Positions 1 through 9,264 of a DNA stretch of 20,137 bases are shown here, one piece after another. The stretch's first letter is position 1. Every line of letters starts with the position of its first letter. The stretch is from Amphimedon queenslandica. Taxonomy: Eukaryota > Porifera > Demospongiae > Haplosclerida > Niphatidae. The DNA is taken from NCBI RefSeq assembly GCF_000090795.2, contig NW_003546261.1, forward strand, positions 566,923 through 587,059, written 5' to 3'. The position numbers and the translations under genes were made by a program. The notes beneath the pieces were generated by a model. That model had not been told where the DNA came from. It worked only from the letters and a program-made list of their open reading frames with translations, and ran no database searches.

Positions 1-29
1 TTTGAAATTATAGTTTTACATTGTATTAG

Positions 30-1722
30 GATGGCATCACTATAGAAGTGAAGGGGCAAAAAGTGACATTTTTTGGATCAGTTCTTCTTCTATTATCTGA
101 TACACTTGCTGCTCATGAAATAGGCGGGTTTAAGGTGGGAGTTGGTTTTGCTCATAGGATATGCCGAGTCTGTTTTGCTACAAAAGATGAAATACAGAGT
201 AAAGTAAGCTTAACAGAAATAGAATATATTCGATCAAGTTTTATAGGCCTTAGAATCTGATTTTTTGTTACGTTCTCCTGAGAATTATGATCATCAGTGT
301 AATTTACTAGAATCTGACTATAATCAGCAAGATTCTGTACACTATGGCATTAATTATTGCAGTGAGCTTAATAAAATTAGTGGCTTTCATGTGGCTAATT
401 CACAACTTCCGCAAGATATTATGCACATTCTCTTTGAAGGAGTTCTTCCATCGCAAATTAAGCTACTGTTACATAATATAATATATGACAGGAAACTATT
501 TTCACTCCCTTTTCTCAATCAGCGTATTCAACATTTCATTTATGGATACCCGGAAACTAGAAAGAAACCATCTAAGAACATTGAAGACAAGCACATTCGA
601 GGGGATTCTAAGTTACCTTTTTCTGGTAATTTTTTACTAATGCATAAGCTGACTCTTATAATGTACATGTACATGTACATGTAATGCTTTTTGATTTTTT
701 ATATGAAACATTATTGTCTTAATTTAATATTTTGTAGCTTCTCAGATGTGGTTCTTTGCTACTGTCTTACCTTTATTGATTGGTGATGCAGTTCCTTATG
801 AAGATGAGCACTGGAGATGCTACCTTCTTCTATTAGAAATCACAAAGTATAGTACTGCTAGAGTTGTATCTTCATCTTCAGCTGAGTATTTGGAGCTGCT
901 TGTAATGAGACATCATGAGCTGTTTAGGATTTGTTACCCTCAGAAACCAATAACACCAAAAATGCATTATATGGTGCATTTCCCCACACTTTTGCTTAAG
1001 TATGTCACACAAGTACGTGATAATTATTTGAACACTTTTAGGTTAGGTCCACTTATTTCGTGCTGGTGCATGAGAATGGAGGCAAAGAACTCTTACTTTA
1101 AAAGAATTTCGCAAATAGGGAATTTCAAAAATTTATCACTCTCTGTAGCAACTAGGCATCAAAAATTGATGTGTTCTTACCTACATGGACCAGTGTTTGA
1201 TTTCTGGGAACTTGAAAGTGGTCCTTGTGAGTCTTTCAAAATTACTGCTTATCTATAAGATTAATTTAGGTAAAGCAAATTTAGTGGGTAGTTATGAGCT
1301 ATTTTATGATATTGGTAATATTTTTCCGGACATTAATCCCAAAGAACTTGTATCCAGGTATGTTTTACGGCAAATATAATTAATTTCTGTAATTTGCTTA
1401 TAGGCCAAAGTGGATCAAGAAGTATGGCCAGCACTACTGTGCATCTCTTTTTCTAAATTATGGCTGGCAAATAGATGACCTACCATTGTTTATAAAAATT
1501 TTAGATACAATTTTAATTAGGGACAACATTTTTATGAATGTTGAATTTTATGAAACTGAAGGCATCAATGACCATATTTTAGGGTATTTAATTAAACGCA
1601 CTAACCATACAGAAGTTATTATGTTGGCTAATTCTTTTAATTTTGAGACATATTGTGCACACACTTATATTGGAGACAAATGTTTATATATTTGTTTACG
1701 CTCAAACATTGAAAATTGTTAA
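30..1722 (+). CDS. CACTA-like (Tnp2-type) DDE transposase, 3' six exons, intact, 5' end outside window
   Basis: Six exons join without a stop or frameshift: 30-203, 247-625, 738-999, 1042-1226, 1270-1357 and 1404-1722 (1,407 nt, 468 residues plus TAA). The five introns have GT-AG ends and are 43, 112, 42, 43 and 46 bp. Every phase fits, for example AA|G across 999/1042, T|GT across 1226/1270 and AG|G across 1357/1404. Exon 1 opens at an acceptor (TATTAG, ending at 29), so the N-terminus is missing. Readable motifs, in order, are GGFK near the start, HRICRVCFATKDE, LPQDIMHILFEGV, SQMWFFATVLPLLIGD, PKMHYMVHFP, CWCMRMEAKNSYFK and RPKWIKKYG. This order (a D-MH-EG block, then K-MH-HP, then W-MR-EAK) is what I know from the animal CACTA/Tnp2-like transposase family; the name is from memory of the family. 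The gene would act in the nucleus in DNA transposition. An uninterrupted frame of this length is exceptional in this window. A domesticated copy is the alternative. Confidence 0.72.
661..682. repeat. GTACAT microsatellite inside intron 2 of the transposase
   Basis: Short tandem run of ATGTAC units. It lies within the 112-bp intron 626-737 and explains why that intron is longer than its 42-46-bp neighbours. Reading through it gives a run of alternating Met and Tyr that is not real protein. Confidence 0.8.
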
Positions 1723-2454
1723 TTGTTATTTTTACAGTAATAATGTTGTAATAGCAGGTTGATGTTTATTTAGCGAATTGTTATTTTAACATTTTCTGAT
1801 AATTTGACATTTCCATTTTTACTGTGTATGGCAATGAGACGCCTAAAGTCGGGAGTGCTCTTATGGGTGCCATATTGACGGCAAAGGGTATATGTGTCAT
1901 CAGTAAAGTTGCCGTCAGTAAGATGTGTGCCAGCAATAACATGGCCACAAGACATCAGCGGAGTATGAGCGACGAGGATTACTTGTAATCCAAACCCCAT
2001 TGTCATCAGCAGCAACATCCGTTAATTTGATGCAGTTAAAATTAATAATGAAAAAACAGGCAAACGAACACGTGTAGGTTTTCTAGTACAGAGCATGTCA
2101 TCAGGGACACCACAAATAAGCATATCTAATATGTCTACAGCTGTATAGCTCCTACTACCATATTCAAAAATAGGGATTTGCTGTCCCAATCGGGACTGTA
2201 ATTCTTGTTCTTCAGCAGATTTACTACAAAATTAATTATAATTGGTATAAAATGTAAATGGTGTCAGAACATACTAGTACTGGTTAGGTAGCTTGCTTGA
2301 AGTAGTATCCATGCTGAAATCATCTTCACTGCTGCTGTAACTCGACTAAAAAGTTATACCAGTAAAAATTAGACTGACATTATAACAATGAACCAACCAA
2401 TGGGAGTGGCTTCTTTTACAATGACTTCTCTTCCTTTACATCAAGATACCAGGG

Positions 2455-2548
2455 AAAGGTGTCCTTTTCAGAGTCAGAGCTGTCTATTTCTTCCTTCACT
2501 GAAGCAAACGGGGAAAAGGTATCATTCTCAGAGTCAGAGCTTGTCTAT
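2455..2548 (-). repeat. 60-bp coding tandem duplication (SSDSE repeat)
   Basis: The block AAAGGT...CAGAGTCAGAGC occurs at 2455 and again at 2515, a 60-bp period, so each unit adds exactly 20 codons on the minus strand. The two encoded copies are acidic and serine-rich (SSDSExDTF), a composition typical of casein-kinase-2-type sites. The phosphorylation role is inference. Confidence 0.7.
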
Positions 2549-2579
2549 GGAAAGACAGATAAGCCGCCGGTCATGCTTT

Positions 2580-2717
2580 GGCGGCTGCAGAAGTCCAACT
2601 CAGCCTAGGCATTTCTAATTAAAGGGGTGTGGTAAAAGGGTTAAATAGCATTGTTTCTACTTCCGGTCTAATTTTTAACCTAGGCAATGACCCCCAATGC
2701 CTAGGCCTGCAGCCGCC
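2580..2717. repeat. Imperfect inverted repeat inside intron 1 of the minus-strand gene, MITE-like
   Basis: The left arm has GGCGGCTGCAG (2580-2590) and GCCTAGGCATT (2603-2613) separated by a 12-bp insertion. The right arm has AATGCCTAGGC (2696-2706) directly followed by CTGCAGCCGCC (2707-2717). These are exact reverse complements in the same nested order. A third copy of the core, CCTAGGCAATG, lies at 2679. The unit is GC-rich compared with its surroundings and sits wholly within the intron 2545-2747. A small non-autonomous element inserted in the intron is the likeliest reading. I could not define a target duplication. Confidence 0.6.
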
Positions 2718-3064
2718 TATGCGGTCATGGGAACAACTTTCACTTACCAAAACTATGGTATTGTCTACCTCTATTATACCGTGCCTACTCTTCTGATTGA
2801 GCACTATCTCAACATCTAAATCAGACTCCATACAAACAAATTGAAAAGAGAACAGACTACTAAAATCTCAGTGAGATGGAGCATAGAAACCAGCAAACCA
2901 CAATACAGCCGCGTTCTAACTGTTCCTTCTTAATTCTTATAACTACGTCACGTGATTGTTAATAATTATTAATGGCCTAATTAATATTAATTATAATTAG
3001 ATCTACATGCTTTTTCGTCGTTTCTTTCCGTTTCTGGTTTCGTTTCATTTCTACTTTTACTACT

Positions 3065-3903
3065 ACCCACGAAACTTCTATGTTTTTTGACATTGTCCCA
3101 CAACATACAATCAGCAAAAAAGGTGTCAAGCAAGTGCCAATTTGGTCATGAACAGCAGAAAAATGAATAACTGTTACTTTATCATGTACTGGTGGTTGTG
3201 ATATGCTTTCTGCTTTTGCAATATTTAAAAGCAAGAGAAAGCTCATGTTTATTTCTCCCGAAGAAGTGAAAGTTGCTCTTCAAAAAGAAGGCTGAATGGA
3301 TTCAACATAAATGCTGCAATGGTTTAAATGAATCATTTAACATACACAAAGGGTTCACAATCACAGTTAATCATTGATTCATTTTCAGCTCATGAAAACT
3401 TTGCTTTCTGGAATTTCGCTCATGCCAATGATGTAGATGTGATTGGAAGGTGCACAAGCAAAATTCAGCCTTTAGATGTCTCCTTAAATAAACCATTTAA
3501 AGCATTTGTGAGAGAAAAGTGGAACGAATACGTTGACTCTCTTGTTAATGCCAGTGCCAATCTAACACCACAGGACAAATTAAAAACAGCTGACAAATCC
3601 AAACTCGTTAGCTGGATCAATGATGGGTTGGTTTATCTCCAAGAACACAAGACTATTGTAAAAATGTCCTTCCTGATTTGTGGAATTACCAGGGATCTAA
3701 TTGGAAGTGAAAACCACTTCATAAGATGTGGTAAAGAGCTAGCTGGACTCCAATTACTATATTTCCAAGATGATGACAACCCATTTTTACACAACACAAG
3801 CGATGAAGAAGAGAGTAATAAAGAGGTCGAAGAAAGTGAGGATGAAGATGATGATGGAGAGGTGAAGTCAAGCAACACTGACATCATTGAAGTCTATGTG
3901 TGA
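3065..3903 (+). pseudogene. pogo/Tigger-type transposase (DDE_1) remnant
   Basis: The family is the Tc1/mariner-superfamily pogo/Tigger transposase, a nuclear DNA-cutting enzyme. In the 3065 frame I read HETSMFFDIVPQH, then KKGVKQVPIW, VTLSCTGGCDMLSAFAIF, FISPEEVKVALQKEG and MLQWFK. A one-base frame change near 3325 leads into the open frame 3328-3903 with TKGSQSQLIIDSFSAH, CTSKIQPLDVSLNKPFKAF and a strongly acidic tail (DEEES...EDEDDDGE). In the family the catalytic triad lies in MDETP, the LLDSFSAH block and QPLDV. The second and third aspartates are present here, but the first block reads HET, so that aspartate is lost. In-frame stops lie at 3149, 3164, 3293 and 3308. The N-terminal CENP-B-like DNA-binding half is absent. 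The C-terminal 191 codons are still open. Confidence 0.88.
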
Positions 3904-3908
3904 ATGGC

Positions 3909-3914
3909 AATAAA
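3909..3914 (+). promoter_or_regulatory. AATAAA polyadenylation signal
   Basis: A canonical AATAAA lies six bases after the stop codon of the Tigger transposase remnant. The tight spacing is common in compact transposon genes. It sits in the narrow gap before the convergent HIRAN gene. Confidence 0.5.
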
Positions 3915-3961
3915 GACATATTTATGTACAACTAATATTATTATTATCAAAAAGAAAAAAT

Positions 3962-4355
3962 CTAAAGTATATTTAACTCTAGGTGAATGTGCTCGTCTTT
4001 CTTTTCTTCAAGCAGCTTAGCAAACTTTTTTATAAGTGTGATGGTCCACATAGTTTCTACTTGCATAGGATCTCCAAAACCTTTACATTCAATGGCTGGT
4101 CTTTGTTTTCCCCCTATTACTTTGCCAAGTATAGTCCCTTTGCTTTTTAAGAAATAGTAAAAGATTCATGAAATTTCTCTTTGCACAGTCTCATGGTTTC
4201 GTTATAAAATAAGAGAGCAACAGCATATCAATCGTGGTGATTAAATTCATCTTCTTGTAGCTCAAACTCATTTCCTCTTGTATCCAGTAATCCTTGTAAC
4301 CATGATAGCCTCTAATAATACTTTCAACTGATAAAGTTGCAGATCGAGAGGCCAT
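3962..4355 (-). pseudogene. HIRAN-domain protein remnant
   Basis: The gene starts at ATG 4355 (MASRSATLSVESIIRGYHGY) and would end at TAG 3964-3962. The opening ESIIRGYHGYKDYW, then NEFELQEDEFNHHD-YAVAL in a shifted frame, then GKVIGGKQRPAIECKG in another, follow the order of animal HIRAN-domain proteins: S-I-GYH-Y, acidic E-ED-N-HD-YAVA, then a VIG-K block. The HIRAN domain binds 3' DNA ends in HLTF; stand-alone copies are abundant in invertebrates with unknown role. At least two frame changes and several stops make it non-functional. The last segment, ending HIHLELNIL, is open. It faces the Tigger remnant tail-to-tail with only 58 bp between stop codons, which suggests the two were once one unit. 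The family call rests on remembered consensus. Confidence 0.62.
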
Positions 4356-4587
4356 TTTGCTACAGCAAGATTATGTGAGTTTGGCTAATTGGACTTTGAG
4401 TGACCCTCCCTTCAATGTAGTCAATAAAAATTATTTAAAAGTAAAAACTTTTTAACCTCTAATTTTTCAATATTACTGAATTTAAGGCGAATTTAATTTG
4501 CTGAATTTTTAGAAGATATACTGCAAGTAACTAATGATATAAAATTGATATTCTAGTGATGCTAGGATATTTGTCTGACTTGAAGAG
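4356..4587. other. AT-rich stretch without a recognised gene
   Basis: No coding segment, splice pair or repeat was recognised here. It would contain the 5' flank of the HIRAN gene and, if the Tigger/HIRAN pair was one transposon, its right terminus, which I could not identify. Confidence 0.5.
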
Positions 4588-4940
4588 CAGTGGCATAGCT
4601 ACACCAGGGCATGGGCCTGGGTATCAGATCCCAGGTCAAATAATTAGACAGTTGAAATATCAATGATCAATGGTTTACCAGAGATTATTGAGCACTGCTC
4701 TACAAGAATATGACTTTTTTCCTTGATTTTGATTGCTTAGCAATAGTATTTTGTGATATCTAACACAAAAACCAGCGATCTCATACAAATTCTACACAAA
4801 ATCAGCCATTTTTCACCGGTTTAATTGATCATGCTGATCCTTTATATCACTAACAGTGTGAAATTTTTCCTGCGCGCTTTGCTTGACAATTATTATTCTT
4901 CCCCAGCCCAGGCATCACAAAAGGTCTGGCTACGCCACTG
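4588..4940. mobile_element. hAT-type non-autonomous element (MITE), 353 bp
   Basis: The left end reads CAGTGGCATAGCTACACC. The reverse complement of the right end reads CAGTGGCGTAGCCAGACC, which is 15 of 18 identical. Related CCTGGG-rich sequence follows inside both termini. The CAGTGGCGTAGC terminus is characteristic of hAT-family elements. The flanks are TTGAAGAG (4580-4587) and TTGAAGAT (4941-4948), an 8-bp duplication with one mismatch, as expected for hAT. There is no coding capacity inside, so it depended on a transposase elsewhere. Confidence 0.9.
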
Positions 4941-5004
4941 TTGAAGATATGCATACATGAAAGTAAATATGCAACTGTGAAGCTGAATTATAGGTATGCA
5001 TGAC

Positions 5005-5305
5005 AAAACAATGCAGTGTCTAGAGGTGGAAGATTTGAATGTAAACTACATGCATGATGAATATGTTAATTCCGATTTTCATTAATTTTGTTTCACCTGA
5101 AGATATACTAAGGAACTAAGCAGAAAACACTGAGAGAGTAACAAAGACTATAACCCACCAAAACAATGTAGAGTCTGAGAGGTGGAAGACTTCATTGGAT
5201 GTAAACTACATGCATGAAGATGTTAATTCTAATCTTCAATAATTTTTTCACCTGAAGATATATTAAGTGCCTAAGGAGAAAACACTGAGAGAGTAATAAC
5301 CACTA
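5005..5305. repeat. Tandem duplication, two copies of about 155 bp
   Basis: The landmarks AAAACAATG, AGAGGTGGAAGA, TGTAAACTACATGCATGA, CACCTGAAGATATA and AAAACACTGAGAGAGTAA occur in the same order in 5005-5159 and 5160-5305. The offset is 155 bp, with scattered substitutions and small indels. Neither copy has a recognisable coding frame. Confidence 0.85.
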
Positions 5306-5309
5306 AAGC

Positions 5310-5985
5310 TCAAATGACCTTACAGCCAACTGACAGTAATTGTGATGACCAAGATGATGACAATACTGATAAGTGGCTGATAATACGTTGTAAAATGCAG
5401 AGAAAAGGAAGTGTTTTTACCTCACTGTCACTGATACTAATATTATGCCACAAAGAACTGACGAGAGAACACAGATAAACACACAAGATTAGAGACCACC
5501 AAGAGCAAAACAAAAGACAATTAAGACATTTAACTTAGAATAATTAACATAATACTAAGCATGCGCAGTTCGCTGGACCAAAATGGTGTCCAAGCAGTTG
5601 CTGAGTCCAATTGTGCTCCAAAACGACAACAAAAAATCATTTTGTTGAAATACAATGCCAAGGCACACTGCACTAGCATCCCTAAAGTGCAACACAATGC
5701 TGTAAAGTTATATTTTTAAGGTAAAAACTTGGACCAGTTCTTACTTAACTGTGAAAGAAGAAACCTAAACATTTTGTGCATGCAGGCATGCATGCATTCA
5801 TTTGCGGTAAAACTAATACATGGAAGTTTTTAGCTGCTGTTCATAACACTGAAATGTTTACGTGAAATTATAAGGGAAATCTGGACTGTCAGTTAAGCTA
5901 GAAGAATTTCTGAAGATATTACAAAGGCTGAATGCTTCTGGGATGGCACCATTTTGGGGGATGGCTCGTCCAACTCAACCTTACA
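5310..5985. other. No recognised gene
   Basis: A 67-codon minus-strand frame (5310-5513) is present but unlike any family I know. Its only gene-like feature is a possible donor GAG|GTAAAAAC. The segment also holds an 11-bp inverted pair, CCAAAATGGTG (5578-5588) and CACCATTTTGG (5947-5957). Confidence 0.45.
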
Positions 5986-6007
5986 TACCAAGCGCTAGCG
6001 CTTGGTA
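5986..6007. repeat. Perfect 22-bp palindrome
   Basis: TACCAAGCGCT followed directly by its reverse complement AGCGCTTGGTA, with no spacer. It could form a cruciform or serve as a dimeric protein-binding site. It lies just upstream of the Gypsy remnant. Confidence 0.9.
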
Positions 6008-6399
6008 ATAATATAGCTCTATCAAACAAGGTATAGTGGTGCCACTCAGTCTTCCTACACAAAGCATCCACAGACTAGAGTTTAGGAAGTGGACTCACTT
6101 TTATATCTATTATGATTTTCAGACTCCAATCACAACATCAAGATTCATAGACACTGGTTTAAAAGGATAAAAATGCTATTTTGTGACAGGCAGTCTACCA
6201 TAACTAGAAAAAGTAGCTTGATTTCCCGGGAGGAGTTTCCAATCCCTTTCATTTACTTCATTATGTATGTTGACAGAGTGGATGAGGTAGCCACTCCTTC
6301 TGTTTCTTCAATTGAAACCTCACAAGTCTGAGCTTAGGACATAAGCTACGCTTTCATGACTCTTGTTAAGTCTCTCTCTACCTCTCATCATAATACGAC
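6008..6399. other. Upstream flank of the Gypsy remnant
   Basis: No clear gag protein or long terminal repeat was recognised. If the adjoining pol belongs to a once full element, the 5' LTR and gag would lie here, but too little is conserved to mark them. Confidence 0.35.
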
Positions 6400-8200
6400 T
6401 CACCATAAGCACTTTCCTGAGTACGGAACTCCAAGACCAGTTCCATCTAATTGGTTGACTGGTCTCTGCTGGTATCATTCTTCCTTCGTCAGAAAAGCGG
6501 CTAAATGCACTCAGCCTTGCTCCTGGGAAACTGAAAACTCCCAGGCATCTCACTGATGTTGACTACGGCGTGCAGCCAATCTCATAGTCGTTTATGTTTT
6601 GCCCTAGAGCTCACTTCACATGAGTGTTTTGTAGTGGATACTGGTGCTGAGGTCAGCTTTGTTTCTCCATCAACATCAGAGAGGCAGAACAAACAAGAAG
6701 GTATCAATCTTTTGGCAGGTAATGGTGCTACCACTACTACTAATTGATTGCATTCCAGCACTCTAAAATCTTGGTCTTCGTCGCCCATATCACAGGATCT
6801 TTAATTTGGCTGATGCATGCCAACCTCAAATGGGGGCAGATTTTCTCAGTGATCTTGGTCTAATAATTCATGCTACGAATTGTATATTGATTGACTTTGA
6901 AACAAAATTAAACCCAGATATTGTATCCGCACACCAGAATACACAGTCTCACAACACTTAACCGTCCAATCTTTTCCATTCTCTCCTTTCAGACTCACTT
7001 GCTCATTCATTGACGCTTTCTTAAACACAATGTAGTACATTAAATTGTGGCAACTGGTCATTCTGTTTCAGCGCATATTCATAGAGTCACTCAGGAACGT
7101 CTCATTCTCGCTAGGTCTGATTTTGACCCTATGTTGGAACTTGGTATAATTTCCCTTCCTCTGGCCATTTGTCTTCTGGATAGCACCTGGTCCACAGGAG
7201 ACTGGAGACTTGGCGGAGACTACATAGCACTCAATGGAGTTACTGTACCAGATAGGTATCATCCAGGATTTCACTTCAACTCTCTGTGGTACTATTATTT
7301 TCTCTAAACTCGACCTTGTGAGAGCTTAGCACTAGATCTCTGTTGCACAAGGGGACATTCACGAGACTGCTGTCACTACTCTTTTTGGTTATTAGAGGTG
7401 ACACGATTGCCCTTGGGAACTTCTATCATTGTTTCATACCACATTGTGCTAAGGTATTGCATCTCTTACACATACTCCTTACTCATTTTCACACAGTAAG
7501 TGTGAGCTACAGTGATCTGATGAGTGATTGGTGCATTTCAAAAGGTGAAGCTTCATTATTATTGCATCCAACCCCTAATGCCTCTAGTGCCATCTTGACT
7601 AATGTATTTGACTATCCGTACAAGCAGTAATACAACAATATGTAAATAAACAGTGGTAACAACTTTAATATATTTCCAGGAAGCTTCTCCCAACTCAACA
7701 AAAGTGTAGCACTTTTGATGAAGAGCTCCTAGCCATTTATGTAGTCCTTAAAATTTTTTGTTACAGGTCATGTCTTCACATATGACTTCGACCACAAGCC
7801 AGTTACATATTCCTTAAAGATAAAATTTAATAAATATTCACAACAGCAACACTGACATCTCGATTACATATCTCAATTTAGTAGTGATATTTGTCACATA
7901 CTGGGCGAGGACAACCCAGGTGCTGATGCACTGTCCATTGTACAACTAAAGGCCATTCAAATCCATCGTATTATTCATTTAGAAGAAATGCCTACTGCTC
8001 AACGTATGTGTAAGTTTCTCTCCACAGAGTGTCCACATCACTTTCTGACTGTAAATCCTTTCCCTATTACTCATTTTAGACAATTATTTGTGATGTTTCT
8101 CTTGGAGCACCACCCAAAATTGTCCCAGCCTCTATTAGACTGTGGTGGTTGTTATTGTGTTCACCTGACAGTTAAAAATATCTCTTCACAAAAGTTGTAT
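6400..8200 (+). pseudogene. Ty3/Gypsy gag-pol remnant: protease, reverse transcriptase, RNase H, integrase N-terminus
   Basis: Pieces appear in canonical Gypsy order in shifting frames. LCWYHSSF with a CTQPCSW block (about 6460-6530) is the gag/protease boundary. VDTGAEVSFVSPS (about 6634) holds the aspartic protease DTG. ADACQPQMGADFLSDLGL (about 6810) ends the protease. SVSAHIHRVTQERLILARSD, then TGDWRLGGDYIALNGVTVPD and FSKLDL (7068-7315) are the front of the reverse transcriptase. LGNFYHCFIPHCA (about 7410) is the connection region. KLLPTQQKCSTFDEELLAIY and DHKPVTYSLK with HILGEDNPGADALS (7680-7935) are RNase H. PITHFRQLF and a shifted CDVSLGAPPKIVPASIR (to about 8140) begin the integrase. 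The segment that should carry the YxDD active site, between the SKLDL and LGNFYH blocks, is almost entirely missing. Numerous stops and frameshifts add to this, so the copy is dead. Confidence 0.88.
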
Positions 8201-8459
8201 GTATGCAAAAGAAAGTATGAGTGAAAGAAGAAGATTGAGAAGAAAGGAAAGACAGAGTACATAAAATGATAATGTTTACAAAAACAATAATGATAATGTG
8301 AAAATGAGAGATAACCTGGATATTAAAGTGTAACAGTTCAGAGAGATAGTGTAAACTGAGGGAGCTCTAGCAGTAGTTGAATTGAATGGAGGACCAAAAA
8401 GAGTCGAGATGGAGAGAGCAAATTCAGAACAAAAGAGATGAGAGTAGAGAAATCAGCAG
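8201..8459. other. Junction between oppositely oriented Gypsy parts
   Basis: This purine-rich stretch has no recognised coding sequence. Because the minus-strand Gypsy protein ends near 8480, its 3' LTR could lie here, but I see no matching second LTR copy. Confidence 0.35.
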
Positions 8460-9264
8460 TGTAATTATTATTTTTTAGCCTTTTATACTCTTCCCCACAT
8501 GAGGTCAAAGTGCACATCACAGTATTCCCTCAGTGAGTATACGAACAGTAATATTTGACAATATGTGGCCAAGTATTTGGGCCAATGTACCCTGCGACCT
8601 GATTGAGTATTCTTCCCTGTTGAATTAATAGTAGGAAGTGAAGGAGAACTAGAGGAAGGGGAGGGAGAAGAAGATTGAGTGGGAGGAAATTGAATGGGTG
8701 GAGGAGGTAGTATAGGTGAATCACCTGGAACTTGTAGCTCTTTATCCAGAAAGGCTGGTTTCAATCGATCAATAAAAATATTAATGTCCTTATTTTTGAT
8801 TCTGAGTGTGTAATACTTGACACTCCTTTTAATGACCTAATAAGGCCCATTGTATGGCCGCTGTATTGAAGTCCATACAGCATCGTGTCTCACTAAGACA
8901 TGAGAAGCAGAAGAGAGAGAAGGTAGATAGGAAGAGCGAGGAGGAATAGCCTTAACTGTCTGCATAGCAGTAAATAACTTAGTGGCAAAGGAGAGAGGCT
9001 GAGGATGTTGAGTAGGTTGAGGAGAGACTAATTATCCTGGAATACGTAGTGTAGTCCCATACACCATCTTTGCACTGCTGCAAACAGCCTTTAAAAGCTG
9101 TTCAAATTCCTAGTAGAATCAAAGGAAGTCCTGAGACCAATCAGATGGTGAAAGAAGACATGAAATTGCTGCTTTCAGCTGTCGATGAAACCTCTCAACT
9201 AGACCATTAGCAATGGGGTGATATGCTGTGGTGCGATTCCACTGAGTACCTAGTACTTTCATCA
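8460..9264 (-). pseudogene. Ty3/Gypsy integrase C-terminal half
   Basis: Reading from 9264 downwards, LGTQWNRTTAYHP and NGLVERFHRQLKAAI match the second half of the Gypsy integrase core; the E of VERFH is the third catalytic residue of DD35E. Further on come MVYGTTLRIPG, SHVLVRHDAVWTSIQRPYNG, INIFIDRLKPAFLD, a proline/serine-rich linker and SGRRVHWPKYLATY near 8560, which is the usual C-terminal order. Stops interrupt the frame around 9118 and after YNGPY, but much is open, so this half is better preserved than the plus-strand part. The first two catalytic aspartates and the zinc-binding region are absent: the protein is cut at 9264, where unrelated hAT sequence continues the frame. It could be the displaced 3' half of the element at 6400-8200. 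Confidence 0.85.

Larger units (their letters stand above)
1770..2831 (-). pseudogene. Multi-exon gene of unknown family, 3' end disrupted
   Basis: I do not recognise the family. Starting at ATG 2831, four exons join in phase: 2831-2748 (MESDLDVEIVLNQK...), 2544-2440, 2345-2281 and 2223-2022. Splice signals are clear: TTG|GTAAGTG at 2747; a polypyrimidine acceptor TCTTTCCATAG at 2545; GAT|GTAAAG at 2439; TTTTTAG at 2346; CA|GTACTAG at 2280; TTTTGTAG at 2224. Together they give 151 residues. Exon 2 holds two 20-residue repeats, SSDSENDTF and SSDSEKDTF, each followed by an acidic VKEE block. Exon 3 is SSYSSSEDDF. Exon 4 contains QIPIFEYGSRSYTAVDILDM. A TAA ends exon 4 at 2024-2022, but coding-like sequence continues in other frames (DVAADDNGVWITSN, then CRQYGTHKSTPDFRRLIAIH to 1773). 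I therefore infer frameshifts and a longer original protein. It faces the transposase at 30-1722 tail-to-tail, as the second gene of an element might. Confidence 0.5.

Noticed and set aside
3633-3887. A serine-rich minus-strand frame
   Set aside because: It is the antisense of the acidic tail of the Tigger transposase.
5310-5513. A 67-codon minus-strand frame
   Set aside because: No family resemblance, and only a weak donor-like site; not enough to call a gene.
5578-5957. Inverted pair CCAAAATGGTG / CACCATTTTGG as termini of a 380-bp element
   Set aside because: Similarity does not extend beyond about 14 bp and no target duplication was found.
6320-6553. A minus-strand frame over the Gypsy gag/protease boundary
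   Set aside because: The opposite strand carries the recognisable LCWYH and DTGAEVS blocks.
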